64,000 bases of DNA from Aquanectria penicillioides (Eukaryota > Ascomycota > Sordariomycetes > Hypocreales > Nectriaceae). The notes under the pieces are model-generated. The model ran no database searches and was not told the origin of the DNA. It saw nothing but the letters and a program-made list of their open reading frames with translations. The stretch spans positions 2,170,001 to 2,234,000 of the forward strand of contig PYIU01000004.1 of NCBI GenBank assembly GCA_003415625.1. Direction: 5' to 3'. The position numbers were made by a program, and so were the translations under genes. Below, in pieces: positions 22,346 through 33,600 of the stretch (positions are counted from its first letter, which is position 1; every line of letters starts with the position of its first letter).

Positions 22346-24419
22346 CCTATCGTCTTTTCTCTTCAACTAACCACCATAACTTGAAATCTCACTTGATCAG
22401 ACTTACTGGAATTTAATTCACATGTGGGTGCTTGCAAATTGTTTCATGAATTGCTTAACTCAACGTGATGATTCGCATGGGAAAGGTTGAGAAAACGTGA
22501 ATGGTTTTGTTTAATTTCTTAGTCCAATAATATCTCAGCATTTCCCCTCGGCATTTTCCACTTCTTTCTGTACTTGTTTTACTTGTAGCAATTCCTTAGT
22601 TCTCTCAGCTGTGAGTAGCTTCAGTCCTTCAGATAGTAAGGGTGTCTTAGTGATATGGCATGAGCGACGTCAGACTCGGCAAGTCGCAATTAATAATGAA
22701 ATGGTGGAGTTGGTGGAATTGTTAGCTCTGAATAGTTCTATGATAAGGTCAGGAATTCTGTAAAAGCTATGGTTATATGCAATCGAGGTCTCCAGCAAAT
22801 TAAACTAGGTAGTGCTTAGTCCACAATCAATTTAATGACAGGTCGGTAAGTTTCTTTAGCACACAGAGAATTCCAGCTTCAATGTTTCCAATGACAAATG
22901 AATTTTATTCTTCCAGCTTTGCTTCTTCTAATGAGTGGTCGCGTACGTGACCAAGCAGTTGAGCAACCACCATCACTCACCACATTTACCAGAAGCCCAC
23001 GGCAATTGGAAGGTCATTTTTGTGCCAATAGGCACCACTCTTAGATTACCTGGTAATAACCCGATGCGAAACCGAAATCAAACTAGAGGCGAGCGGACGC
23101 CCCCCCGGGAGGGAAAAATTCAAGCTCTTCCTTGATGAAAATCGAAGATAATATAAAGAGATGCAGTTAAAGTTTGGTTAGGTTTTGTTTGTAAAGAACC
23201 GGTTAGGGTTAAAATTGGAGTTTTAATGTAGGGTTAGGGTCCCAGTATTGCCGAAAGCTATATTGTCGAGCCCAAGGTGATCCGGGCCCGCGGCAGCGCC
23301 CCCGGAGGGTCACCGGATGCAGCTTTGCTTACGGCACGCTAGGGCTTGCGCTGGTGTCAGATTTTATATCAACATGCTGTTGTCAAAGGCTCTTGTTAAA
23401 GTTGTGCTGGGCTGAAGTGATCATTGCCAAGGGTATCCGGCAGAGTACTACTATTGACCATTTGCAGGGAATGCTTTTGATGCCCACACATGGTTGTTGA
23501 GCTGCCCACATATCGCTCCTATCGTTCATCAATTATCATCATGGCACATACATCCTAGGTAGGCAGGTAGGTAGTATTTACTTGGGGGAGGTAAACTAGT
23601 CACGTAGCTTGTGGCATCTTGCGTTAGAATGCGTCTTCAATTCTTCAGTCCATTGCCGGCCGTGGTCGTGGCCAGACTGGCTAGTGAGCTGGAATCTATC
23701 GGTTGACTAAATCATCACTCGGCATCCTACTCTCCAATTTTTTTTTTTTTGGGTCGCGAGAGCTTTACATAGTCTTGACGTTTCCATGACAATACAACAC
23801 AGCACGAACAAACTACTTTACGAGAGGGCCATGCATAGTGACAGAACTAATCCCCGGCAGTATCTGTTCCCGTTAAGCGAGGCAATCATCACATATTCTC
23901 GTTTCTCGTCAAGCTGATTCAGGAAGCGCCTTGGCCTAGTTAAATAAGACAAGGGCATGTCCAGTGGGGGGGATACTCGTACTAGCAACGGGCCAGGCGA
24001 TGCCGCGCTTTGTTGTAATACCAAACCCGTGCTGATCTTCCCATCCAGTTCATCCCCATAGTCAATACAGACAATGCATTCAATGACGTGTTTTGCTTTG
24101 GCTCTACACAAGGTGTGCCTAGTCTCATCGTGTTCGTTGCGGCACATCTTGGTCCAAGGAACAAAGCTTTAAGTAACTTTTAATGTTATTATCCGTCTGC
24201 ATCACGCAACACAGATTATATACCACAAGTTCACATACCCGATGAAAGCGGCGTTCGGATTTTTGGGCTGCGGAGCCAAAAGTGGGGTGTTCTATCAAAT
24301 CTGCCAGCAAACTAGAAAGTTGACCGCGATGTTCTCGACTCTTTCGCTGGGCTCGCACGCGGAACATGGAGGACTATTATATTGGACCTTGATATCCTGA
24401 CAGAGTAAAATCTTGGCTT
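22346..24419. other. AT-rich gene-free stretch
   Basis: AT-rich sequence without a supported gene, apart from the telomere-like motifs at 23201-23240. A minus-strand pair of frames (24367-24125 and 24147-23818) has a GTATGT...CAG intron-like interval near 24195-24240, but no family could be recognised. It is left unannotated as a gene. Confidence 0.45.
23201..23240 (+). repeat. short interstitial telomere-like motifs
   Basis: Two blocks, GGTTAGGGTT at 23201-23210 and AGGGTTAGGGT at 23230-23240, separated by 19 bases of T/A/G-rich sequence. They match the fungal telomere unit TTAGGG but total only about two to three units, so they may be chance, a repair scar or a former telomere remnant. Confidence 0.4.
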
Positions 24420-25198
24420 CCTTCTAGCGGAACAAATTATATAGGCCTTATTGATGATTTGACGGTCTTGAAGTTCCCACTGATCTCACCACACGACAAG
24501 CTCGCCTCAGCATGGCGAAAGGATATAAGAACAGCTTCCTTAAGGGGCTAAGAGGCAGAAGAAGAATTCTTACAGCAATCGAAGTTCATGAAAGAGTGAT
24601 CTGTCTCAAGGAAGGCCCAAAGATGGCCTTCTGCTTGAATACATGAGCCAGGGCTCAATTGAGATACTTGAAAGAGCACCCTACAATCTCACTTCGTCAA
24701 CGATTGAGTTGGGCATTGCAGGCGGTTGAGGGAATCGCATATATCCACTCCAAGAACATTTTTCATTGTGATATCGCCATTAGGAACATGTTATTAGACT
24801 CAAATCTCATTGTCAAGATAAGCGATTTCCAAGGAAAGCTCCTGTCCCCTGGAGAATAGTTATCCTTGACGGCAGAGCACAGGCGAAAGCTTTGCTGCGT
24901 ATGCCGCAGGATAATCTCAACCACTGCGACCAGCCAACGGACATTTTCGCACTGGGAACGGCCTTCTACTTTATCATCGCTAGTGACAGGCCGTTCCCCG
25001 ACATCGATCCTGTAGAGGATGAAGAGGAAGTGGAAGGTCGGTTTATTTATCGTGAATTTCCTACTCTAGACGCTCGACAAGGCGGAGAGATACTCTAAAA
25101 GTGCTGGACCAACAGATATAACTCGGTGGTTGAGGCAGTTCGTGATTTGCAAGGCTTGATCAGTGCAGAGTGGGTATCCATATCAGTGGATAAGTAAA
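24420..25198 (+). pseudogene. decayed fungal protein kinase (DFQG-type)
   Basis: Pieces of a protein kinase C-lobe remain: SLRQRLSWALQAVEGIAYIH, then the catalytic loop HCDIAIRNMLLD (HxDxxxxN, with Cys replacing the usual Arg), then KISDFQGKLL where DFG is DFQG, then DQPTDIFALGTAFYFIIASD (the conserved P-x-D-I-F-x-L-G element) and FPTLDARQGGEIL. Upstream fragments (LISPHDKLASAWRKDIRTAS, LLLEYMSQGSI) are broken by in-frame stops and frame changes around 24550-24660, and another frame change lies near 24858-24890. HCD and DFQG are, as I recall, shared by a fungus-specific kinase family, so they may not be decay. The stops and shifts show this copy is dead. No normal N-lobe was found. Confidence 0.72.
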
Positions 25199-28100
25199 CA
25201 ACAGGTTTAAATAACTTGATCAAGTCTCTAAGCTGGCGCAATGGTTCTGCGAAAGAAAAATATAACAATACGGAACTCAACAGAAATTGTGCATTATCCC
25301 ACAGCCCAGTTAGCAACCAAATTTTGCTCCAGACAAGAGAAGATATCCGCGGACAAGTTTAGAGGGCCCATAGAAGCACTTGCTTTCGGCCCAGAACTGG
25401 GGGAGCCAAACCCAGAACCCACTATGCCGCACACATCCCTTGCCCAGAGGCAGGTCTAATCTGGACTTTCCTTCTCCATCGCGCATCAGGACACAGGCGG
25501 GTCGCCGCCGCGGCTACCCCTCGGCTTCCAAAGGTCGGAATAGATTTCACGTAACACGACAGGGGGCTTCCAGACGCAGAACGTATACTCACATAAACAG
25601 CACATCTTTTGTTGCGTTATCTGTATGTTGTGGTTGTGTGGATGCGTTGTTTATTTAAGTGAGCTAATATGAAAATTTGCACAACCCTCTTTAATTAATG
25701 CAGGACTAAGATGTGGGGATGGTTGCACATTGCATACTCAGTACACTTCATTGCTATTTGAGCAATCTCACATCATCCATCTATATATATTGATGGAAAT
25801 GTGGCATTGGTATCACTGTCCTGGGATGCATGGATTTGAAATGTGGTCAATAGGGAGGTTCTGTGGGGTAGACATCTCGGTAGTCTAACATCTTACATGT
25901 AGCGTTGCTTGAAGCTCATGATATAACTCCATCGAACGCGGAATGCACCAAGTACATCACCACAAGACAACCTATTAAACGGTATCAGTATTCAGACAGC
26001 AAATCATTGCTAGACCGGGTTAATATCCCTAATATAGTAATATTGACAATGCAAACCCCGGAGAAGAAAAAATTGATCCTCAGTCTCCGCCCTACCCTAG
26101 AGCACCACCTTGGACCAAACCACTTCGATGACACCAACCCAACATTCAATCAGCAACATGCAGAATTTTCCACGTAATCGATGGCTGCGCAGAAATGCAT
26201 TGACCTTCTTCACTGGGATGCATCTAATCGGATACGAGCGGGTGATCATGGGAGGCAGCAATCCTAAAGCAACTGACGATAGGTGACGTGTCTACAGAGG
26301 AGTGCTGAGTCAATGTTGGGCATAACGCCCGGCCATTGGTTCATGACACAGACATTGTCTAAATGTGAACGGGATAATCCCATCACAATGCATGGAATGG
26401 ACGCAAGGAAGCATGGGGATTTTTATTTTATTTTAGCCATCTCTCTCGGTCGATCAAGGGCCTGGAGATCTGATCATCTGTTAATGCACAACACGATGGG
26501 GAGCAAAATAAAACATAAAAATAAAAACAACACCCAAAAGCCGCTATCATCATCACGAGGCCCCACACGAGCGCAAGGCCACAAATAAGAAGTGGCTGCG
26601 GCCAAGTCCGGGTACGTACTATTTGTAGCAACCACACCTGGCTTGGGCTGGTGGCTGCGCGTAATTGGCCAGCTGAGCACCCACCCTAGTCGAAAGGTCT
26701 GGAAGAGAAATGAGATGAAGCGTTATGCGATGGGGAACCGATGAGCAAAAAAAAAAAAGAAAAAGAAGCGGGGACCCTTGGCGACGGGTTCTCGGGCGCA
26801 TGAGTCCAGTTGTTTTGGTGATGACGGAATGTTATGGGACGGCGAGATGTGTGAAGCCAAAGATATTATTCTGGGACCATTGACGGGCAGACGCCGCAAG
26901 GTCCTGCACGGGATGCGCGGTGGCATTCCAGAGTCGTCATCACCGAGCCCGTGTTCTGTCTGAGATATGGGGAATTTCTGTTCAGCACCGACCGGAAGTA
27001 AGGAAGGTCCCGCCTCGCCCGAGTCTCGGCGGGCAGGCTATTTCTTTTTGCGCTCGCAAAACCCATTGATGTTGCGATGAACCCTGGCATCCTTGTTTCT
27101 TCTTGCTGAGGGTCGGTAATTAAGCCGGCCAGGACCCTGTCCTCCGCCCCGGCTCGGGTGGTAAAAGGACGGGAGTGTAAGCAGGGAGAGAGATTCGGGA
27201 TAGACAGAGCGGGTAAGAGGCAAAGAAAGAGGGATTTTGTTCTCCATGTTGGAGAGCCATGATCCGATCCCCCAGTAGCGCTTTACGAGATCCGGCGGGA
27301 TTATGATACAGGGCTGGGATCTCAGCCTATGGCATTCGCCAGCTCCGATGGCGTTGAGCCGCTCTCATCTCACAATCCCAACGGCGGCTAAGAAGATCTT
27401 AGACTCGTGCTCTACTCTCGTCAGTTAGCCTCCATCGGCCCTCCACAAGCCTCGCTAGGGCTGTTCTGGGCTCCCCCATGGCTCCCCCAGGACCTCCTCA
27501 TGACAAGGTTTCTGGGCAGGGGCACCTGAACCTTTCACGCTCGGCGTCAACAGTTTGTGGAGCGAGGTAGTAAAGGAGCAAGACAATGTTGAGCAAGCGA
27601 GAGAGAGGTGGGCGGCAAGAAGGAATGAGTGTTTAATATCTCTTTCGTTCGGCTCGTCGGAGTCTAATTAGCAGGACAGGTTGGATGATGACGATGATTG
27701 TTTACTTTCGCGACGGCATTGGCGGCCGCTGATTCGACAGCCCGACTTACATGTTTATTGACACGTGAGATGTTTTGACATAGGTACGGAGTGCTAGGCC
27801 CTCTTGACATGTGCAGGTTGCAATCCTTCCATGCTCCCCTTTCCGAGGCCTAGACCCACTCAAGACAGGCCTACAGTATGCGACGGGAGCGACTGAGGAA
27901 ACGGAGGGAGGGAGAAAATAGTGCATGCTTGTTGGGAGCAATTGTGCCATGCGGATTGCCTTTATCTATGAGGCCAATTACATAGCACATTTCCGCATCA
28001 TCCCCTTCTGAAAGCCGGGTGCCACGGATCTGCTGGTGGCCATTGCGATGTTGGATCGCAACACTGGGAACCGGGTTTCTCAGAGTGCGGATGGATATTC

Positions 28101-30688
28101 AGGAACCGGACCAGGACCAGGACCAGGACCAGGCGGGACCGGATGGGATGGGATGGAGAAGGGCACCAGGGCTTTGGGGGGCTCCTCGAGCACCTGGCAG
28201 AGAAGAGTTATTAGGAGGAGCACTGCAGAGTGACGGCCTCGCAGTAGCCGTACAGGAAAAGCCCAGGTTCGTCCAGCACCCCAGCTGGGTTGACTCTGGC
28301 AGTCTGGCTTCCCACGGTGGCTTGGAAACAGTCCAATAGTACATACCTGGTACCTGGCTAACGACGCAAAGCGTCAGCGTTGTTCCAGGTCCCACGGCCC
28401 ACGTCCCACTCTCCACGTTCCACCAGCGACTCCACGTCCCCCCACTCACCAGGCCCAGCTTGTCCCAATCCCACCTCCCAGTTTCCAATTTTGTCAGTCC
28501 AGCCAGCCTGGGTACTCAGGACGAAGCCGTAAGCAATAGGGGAGACGAAGTACCCTTCCTCCAACAGACCTGGTCACTGGATAGGCTCCCCCAGGCTGTG
28601 CAGTCGTAGTCGGCGCAGGGGGAAATCATCAGGTGCTTTGCAGATGCCCAGGCATATCCACATCGACGACTACTGTACGGTTCCCAGGCAAGAGAGGATG
28701 AGCAAGGGAGGCCCCCATCATCGTGTCCCTGGCAGGAGCATCGGTGCAGACTCCATTTTCCAGCGTCGTAAACTTTTTGGTCCAGCTGAGCTTGGGGGCT
28801 CGGAAAACAGGCAGCTCTACGCACAGCTCACTCGCTGGACCTGGACTCTCGGCCTGGGCGCCTGTGTCGGGGCTGATACAGACTCAGGCTCATCAACTGA
28901 CCTGGTCCTTTCGAGGAAAGAAAAGAAAGAATAACGGAGACGACGGGAGACCAAAACAGATTGCACCGTCTCAGTCGAGCTCAATGTGAAGTCTTGTCTC
29001 TCCCTCCCTACAGATCTGCTCCCGCTGGTCTTGTCTCTGCCACTCTCCCGGGCTGCGGTGCCGTTCCTTGTCTCCAATTTCTTCTCAGTCACTCTTTCTC
29101 TCTAGCCGGAAACATTTGTTCATGCATGCCAATAATCGACGACGATAGCGGACAGGCTAGCATTGGGTGGACGACGTCAGTTCAAGCGACAGCAAGGCCA
29201 AATCCAAGCCCCTCACCTCACAGTAGTTGGGTGCTGTGCCTTTGCTGCTGGCCCAATCATCGCCCCAACCTGCCATCTTGCCTCCCTCGGCCTTGGGCCC
29301 CTCGTCATATTAGTCGTCCTATCGCATCGCGTCGTCTCATTTCCTTCCTGGGCCTTGTCCGTCCTTGTATGTTCGTTTCGTCGACGACCTTGTCTCCTTT
29401 CTCCTTCTTCTGGCCTCGTCTGCAGACCGCCTTTGGAGCTGCTGCGGGATCGTAATCGTCGTCGTCTAGAATCTCCTTACCTATTGGGCCTCATTCCTAC
29501 CTGCAGTATTGGCTAATTTGTCCTTCTCTTTTTTTTTTTTTCCCTTCCGGTTTGGATCAGCTGTTTTCAGGGCGTATTCGGGCCCCTCTCCCTCCCTCCC
29601 TCCACCGACTACTGCGAGCCAACGCCAGTTAGGCCCGTCACCGCTGTGCCCCTAATCGGTCGATCCGGGTCTCTGCTGGATTCTGGAAGCCAGAGCGAGC
29701 GAGAGGAATAAAACTCTCACCGTGCTCCTGTCCCTCCTCCTTTCCAGGAACGGACTCCACCGGACCCGAAGCAGAGGGCAAGCCTCTCACGCAGACTATT
29801 TTGGCGCGCGCGGCTCACCGTCACACTTGTCTCTCTGTAGACGCCGCTGACCTGGAAGTGGAAGCTTGTGCTCGAGGTACGGAGTCGAACTACCATACTC
29901 TGCCCGTACTGGTACAGTAGCTTCGCACGCCGGCCGTTTTGGGTGCCGCTCAACAACCCCCCCAGCGCACACGCACCCCCTCAGCCTCTGCGGTCCTGTG
30001 CCAATCAGGAATGATCAACAAGGCGACGCTCACGCAAGTCTCGGGGTTCCATTCCAGTGTGTCCAGCAATCATTGCGACGTCCGCGACAACTGCCACACT
30101 GCAACACGGCGTCAACACAGGGGCAGCCACCCACTGTAGTGCCGCACGGCTCCTCCACTGTCTCGACGTACCTTGCTTTTGCTTTGCCTTGCTTGCCTGG
30201 CCTTGCATCCCGCGCAGTGACAACAACGCGGCCTCGGCTTTCGACTTTTGTTATTATTGATTTGGGCGAGCAGCTCACAGTTCTCGTCGTTCTCGTCCTC
30301 CAGAGTTTGTCGCCTGTCTACAATCTTTTTTCCCCCTTCATTTGCTTCTTTATGCCTCGTTGGTTTTGCGGGTAAATTACGCCGTTCGTCAAATTACTTT
30401 GCAGCCGGGACTGCTCTTTTTTTCTCTGCTTGGACCACTCTCCCTCCCTCTCCCTGCAGCCGCGCCTGCACCCTCGCCCGCTGGTACTGTACACTCCCAG
30501 CGTTTCGCGGCACGCCAACTTTAATCACCCACCAACAACGGAACTTGGCTTGTCCCTCGACAACACAACAAAACAAACACGGCCATCACCCTCCCCCGCG
30601 ACGGGCCTGCCACGTCGTCCGCCCGCCCCTCTTGATGGTTCCAAGACGTTTCTAGGAACCTCTACTTCTCGAGGGTCGCTCGAACACC
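25199..30688. other. long gene-free region upstream of the ApsA-type gene
   Basis: About 5.5 kb without a supported gene. It holds a GGACCA-type hexamer run at 28103-28135, many short purine or pyrimidine tracts, and C/T-rich sequence from about 29520 onward that likely includes the promoter and leader of the gene starting at 30689. Open frames such as 25905-26177 and 28961-29455 match nothing I know and look like chance frames. Confidence 0.5.
28103..28135 (+). repeat. short GGACCA-type hexamer repeat
   Basis: About five tandem copies of a GGACCA/AGGACC hexamer ending in GGCGGGACC. A small, probably slippage-prone simple repeat with no coding context. Confidence 0.6.
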
Positions 30689-33600
30689 ATGGCCTCATCG
30701 CTGGCTTCCGACAAGCCCAGCCTGCCGGCCCCCAGCGCCGCGGCCCACGACCCCTTCGTCACATCCACGCCCGCGCCCGCCCGCAATCGCTACTCCAACT
30801 TCGACCATGACCTCTTTATCGCCGGTCCTGCCTCGTCCCCGGGGCAGGCGAAGCGTGCTCTTGAGGCCCACCTCGTCGAAACCGAACGACGTCTCGAAGA
30901 GGCCAGCAAACTAGGCACTGCCCTCGTCTCTCAGCGCAAAGCCCTTACCGAGCAACTGCAGGAGGTCGAAAAGTTGCATGCTGAGGGAGAGCTCAATCCC
31001 GAGCTGCGCCAAAAGCTTGTTGAGATCGAAAAGGAATACAACAACCTCGCTAGGGAATCTGCCAGGGCTTTCTTGCCCAAGCAGAGAGTCCCGAGCAATG
31101 AGGCCAACCCCAACTCCCCCTTTGCGCCCGAGACTAGGAGTGGCAGGGTAAGTATCATGCAATTTCCCTCAAACTCACCATGCGCAAATGATTGACTCTC
31201 GATACAGCGTTCCGTCAGCCCATCCAAGTTCGAGAGCCAGGCCACTGGATCCCCCACTAAGCTTAGTGTTCCTAATCGTAAGATTCGCAATCAACCCTCG
31301 AATCGCGTCCACGACATCGAATTCGCCGCCGAGATCAGCACCTCACTCATCGCCCAGGTCCGCAACCTCCAAGCCTTGCTCGCCGAGCGAGATGAGGAGG
31401 TCAAGGATCTCAAGTTTGACAACTCGAAGCTCGAGATTGACTCGGAAAACTTGAAGCAGCGCGCAAAGACCCTTGACGAGAGCGAGAATCGCTACAAGGA
31501 AGAGAATTGGAATCTGGAGACCAAGTTGCAAGAGCTCACGGCCCAGCAGAAGGAGGCATCTGACCGCGAGAAGAAACTTACCCAAACCCTCAACACCACT
31601 AATTCTGAAAAGGTGTCAGCTCAAAGGGAGCTTGATGAGGTGAAGGTCACCCACGCCAGACTCGTTGAAGAGTATGCCGCCGCCGTCAGAAACCATGACA
31701 TTGAGCTTGGCACTGCCAAGCGCAAGATTGGCATGGCTGAGGGCGAACGCGCAGCTATGCAACGAAGAATTGATGACCTCACTGGCCAGAATCAGGAGCT
31801 GGCGAGGGCCTTTTCGACGCAGCGCGCTAGAGTCCTCTCCATGGAGTCGAACCCTCGCCCTAGCGACGATGATTCTGAGTCTGCTGCTGATCACAACACA
31901 CCTGAGCACTCACCCCCTCAGTCGCCCATCAAGGGTACTCCCCGGCATGCCGTTTTGGAGACCGAGACCATGAAGTCGTCTCTGCACCACGCCCAGCGAA
32001 CTATCCAGAGCCAGCGAAGTCTACTCCACCGTGAGAAAACCGAGAAGCTTGAGCTTCGACGAATTATCCAGGACCTCCGTGATGATTTGGAGAAGGCTAG
32101 AAACGAAGCTACCGAAACCCGATCTCACAAGCGCAGCCGAAACAAGGAATCCAAGGAGTTTAAGAAGCCACCCCGTCTTCTTGGAAGCTTCCGCTCAAGC
32201 AGACAAGAAATCATTCAGGATGACCCTGACTGGGAAGACCAGGGAGATGTGTCTCCTCGTCATTCGAGCTCTCCCATGACCGCTAGCACCATCACCCTGA
32301 GACACCAGGCTGGAGAGTTCATTAACCCTACCGACACTAGCGATCAGTTCGACACCGCCAACGAGGCCAGCGAATCTGCCTTTGAGACCGCTAATGAGCG
32401 AGCTACCGAGACAGAAGACTTTCAGACTGTGAATGAGGAGTTCTCTGGCAGCGACGATGCCGAGACCGAGACGGAGGGCACCTCTCGTGGTTTCGGCAAG
32501 ATGAGAAAGCCTCCTAGCCTACCCTCGGTTTTGGCTAGACATTCCTCTCGACACTCCATCAACAGCACCGCATCTACCTCTGCCGACGAAGACGACTTTG
32601 GTCATGTTAGAACACCGACTGGAACTATTTCTTCTCAGAGAAGCAGCCGATTCCGCCTCAGCCGAGGCATCTTCAGTCGGTCCCGTCAAGCTAGCGAAGA
32701 GCCTATGCTGCAGAGCAGCCCTGCCAGCTTCGTCAGCAGCACAGGTGGAACGCCCCTAGCAGGCCAGAGCCTATTTGCTGAGCTTCAGGATTTCGATGGT
32801 AGCGACGACGAATCAATTGATGCGCACACACCTAGTCGAAGAGGTACCCGGTCCATTACTCCCGGCTCTGTTGGTACGCCGTTCTCGCCGCCACCTCCTA
32901 TGCCAGCTCTTCCCAAGGTAGTCATGGTCGACTCCGGTGTTATGACTGAGCCTGTCAAGATTGTTCCATCTCGAATTGGAGTTGAGACGCCGCCTCCAGT
33001 CAACGCAGGGCTTGTACCTGGGGGTCATGACGACTCCTTGCCTGCTTCTCCAGTCAGTGTGGTTGAAGCAGGTCGCCCCACATCTATGGCGTCCGTTGTC
33101 GACGCTTCAGGTGAACGAGGTCCATCATGGCCAATGGATGATGTTGTCAATAGCTCCCGACCAGTGTCCATGTCCTACAGCGATGCTGGTGCACAGCACG
33201 ACCCCGATATGGAGGATAAGCTGGCTCAATTCCCAGCCCCCCCAACCATGTTGCCACCTATTCTGCCTCCCACTTTGAGCATGTCTTCAATCGCATATGA
33301 GAATATCGAGCCTCGTGAGGAGGTTCTGGTCCTACCAACACTTACTCTGACGACCATCTCTAATGAGAGCGTTGAGCCCGTTGCCGAGCCCGAGATCCCG
33401 CCCCCTGATTTGAGCCTCACAACTATTGTCACGGAGAATGTTGAACCGGTGGCCGAACCCGAGGTTCCCCCTCCTGACTTGACCTTGACAACCATCATCG
33501 CCGAGAATCTGGAGCCGGTAGCAGAGCCCGAGATCCCCCCTCCGGACCTGAGCATCTCAAACATTGTCTACGAGAATGTCGATCCGGTGGCAGAGCCTGA

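Noticed and set aside
23818..24367. A possible two-exon minus-strand gene
   Set aside because: An intron-like interval exists, but joining gives a short product with an early stop and no recognisable family.
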